Source: CBFIHN01 sp965662575
Lineage (GTDB): Bacteria > Pseudomonadota > Gammaproteobacteria > Francisellales > CACEW01
DNA length: 32,082 nt
Direction of reading: 5' to 3'
Assembly (NCBI GenBank): GCA_965662575.1
Contig: CBFIHN010000016.1
Location: forward strand, 1-32,082
The translations under genes were made by a program, and so were the position numbers. Position 1 is the stretch's first letter. Each line of letters starts with the position of its first letter. The notes under the pieces are model-generated. The model was given only the letters and a program-made list of their open reading frames with translations. It made no database searches and was not told the origin of the DNA. This document shows positions 32,000-32,082 of this stretch, piece after piece.

Positions 32000-32082
32000 A
32001 CTATAAAATATAGCCAACACACTTGAAAATGCGAAATTAAGCTGCAAAGGCATGTTCAGGCCATAGCTGAAAATTATCAGTA

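Noticed and set aside
31838..32053. Open frame of 71 codons on the minus strand through the terminal element
   Set aside because: It is produced by the AT-rich repeat element and overlaps its inverted ends; composition is not protein-like.
1..32082. CRISPR arrays, tRNA and rRNA genes
   Set aside because: No regularly spaced direct repeats, no cloverleaf-like T-loop (GGTTCRANYCC) in a plausible tRNA setting and no rRNA sequence was recognised while reading either strand.

Overview
The window looks like chromosome from a gammaproteobacterium of moderate to low GC. The housekeeping proteins (RuvB, NadK, RecN, QueA, FtsY, KdsB, GuaA, GuaB, HtpG, TrxB, SdaA) all read as gammaproteobacterial. A run of Dot/Icm (type IVB secretion) genes points to the Legionellales, Coxiellaceae or Piscirickettsiaceae-like part of the class, that is, a bacterium living in or on eukaryotic cells. 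The genus cannot be fixed from sequence alone.

Layout. 1-780: the 3' end of a gene whose last domain has a papain-like Cys/His/Asp pattern; it could be an effector or toxin. 1035-5729 (+): a tightly overlapping block of an MscS-type channel, ruvB, nadK and recN. 5796-10870 (-): a convergent block read from ftsY through an HlyD/EmrA-type adaptor, queA, a PmtA-like methyltransferase, a small protein with an ankyrin-like C-terminus and a secreted SH3-like protein; the first four are coupled by overlapping stop and start codons. 10961-13136 (-): dps, then a two-gene ABC transporter (permease and ATPase) headed by a clear TPP riboswitch but with no adjacent substrate-binding protein. 13191-14695 (+): a LOG-family nucleosidase and a family 2 glycosyltransferase.

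14732-21303 (-) is the accessory core. Transcription runs icmC/dotE-like, icmD/dotP, dotD, dotC, dotB, icmT, dotL/icmO, then a small helix-turn-helix protein. Together these specify inner-membrane components (DotE, DotP), outer-membrane core lipoproteins (DotC, DotD), the cytoplasmic ATPase DotB, IcmT and the coupling ATPase DotL. The other essential parts (DotA, DotF, DotG, DotH, DotO and others) are not here and would have to lie elsewhere. DotC has no signal peptide or lipobox, which is unexpected.

21475-25324 (-): kdsB, guaA and guaB. 25479-27740 (-): a 92-residue unknown and htpG, the latter behind a near-consensus sigma-32 promoter. 27875-30202 (+): trxB and sdaA. 30277-30858 (-): a PH-domain membrane protein. 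31004-31846 (+): an Fe(II)/2-oxoglutarate oxygenase. The window ends in a 141-bp non-coding element with inverted-repeat ends and 5-bp flanking direct repeats. A 69-bp remnant of the same element sits beside the thiamine transporter, and a short end-like match sits at the kdsB/Dot-Icm junction.

No gene-free stretch exceeds 300 bases; the longer gaps are described in the feature list.
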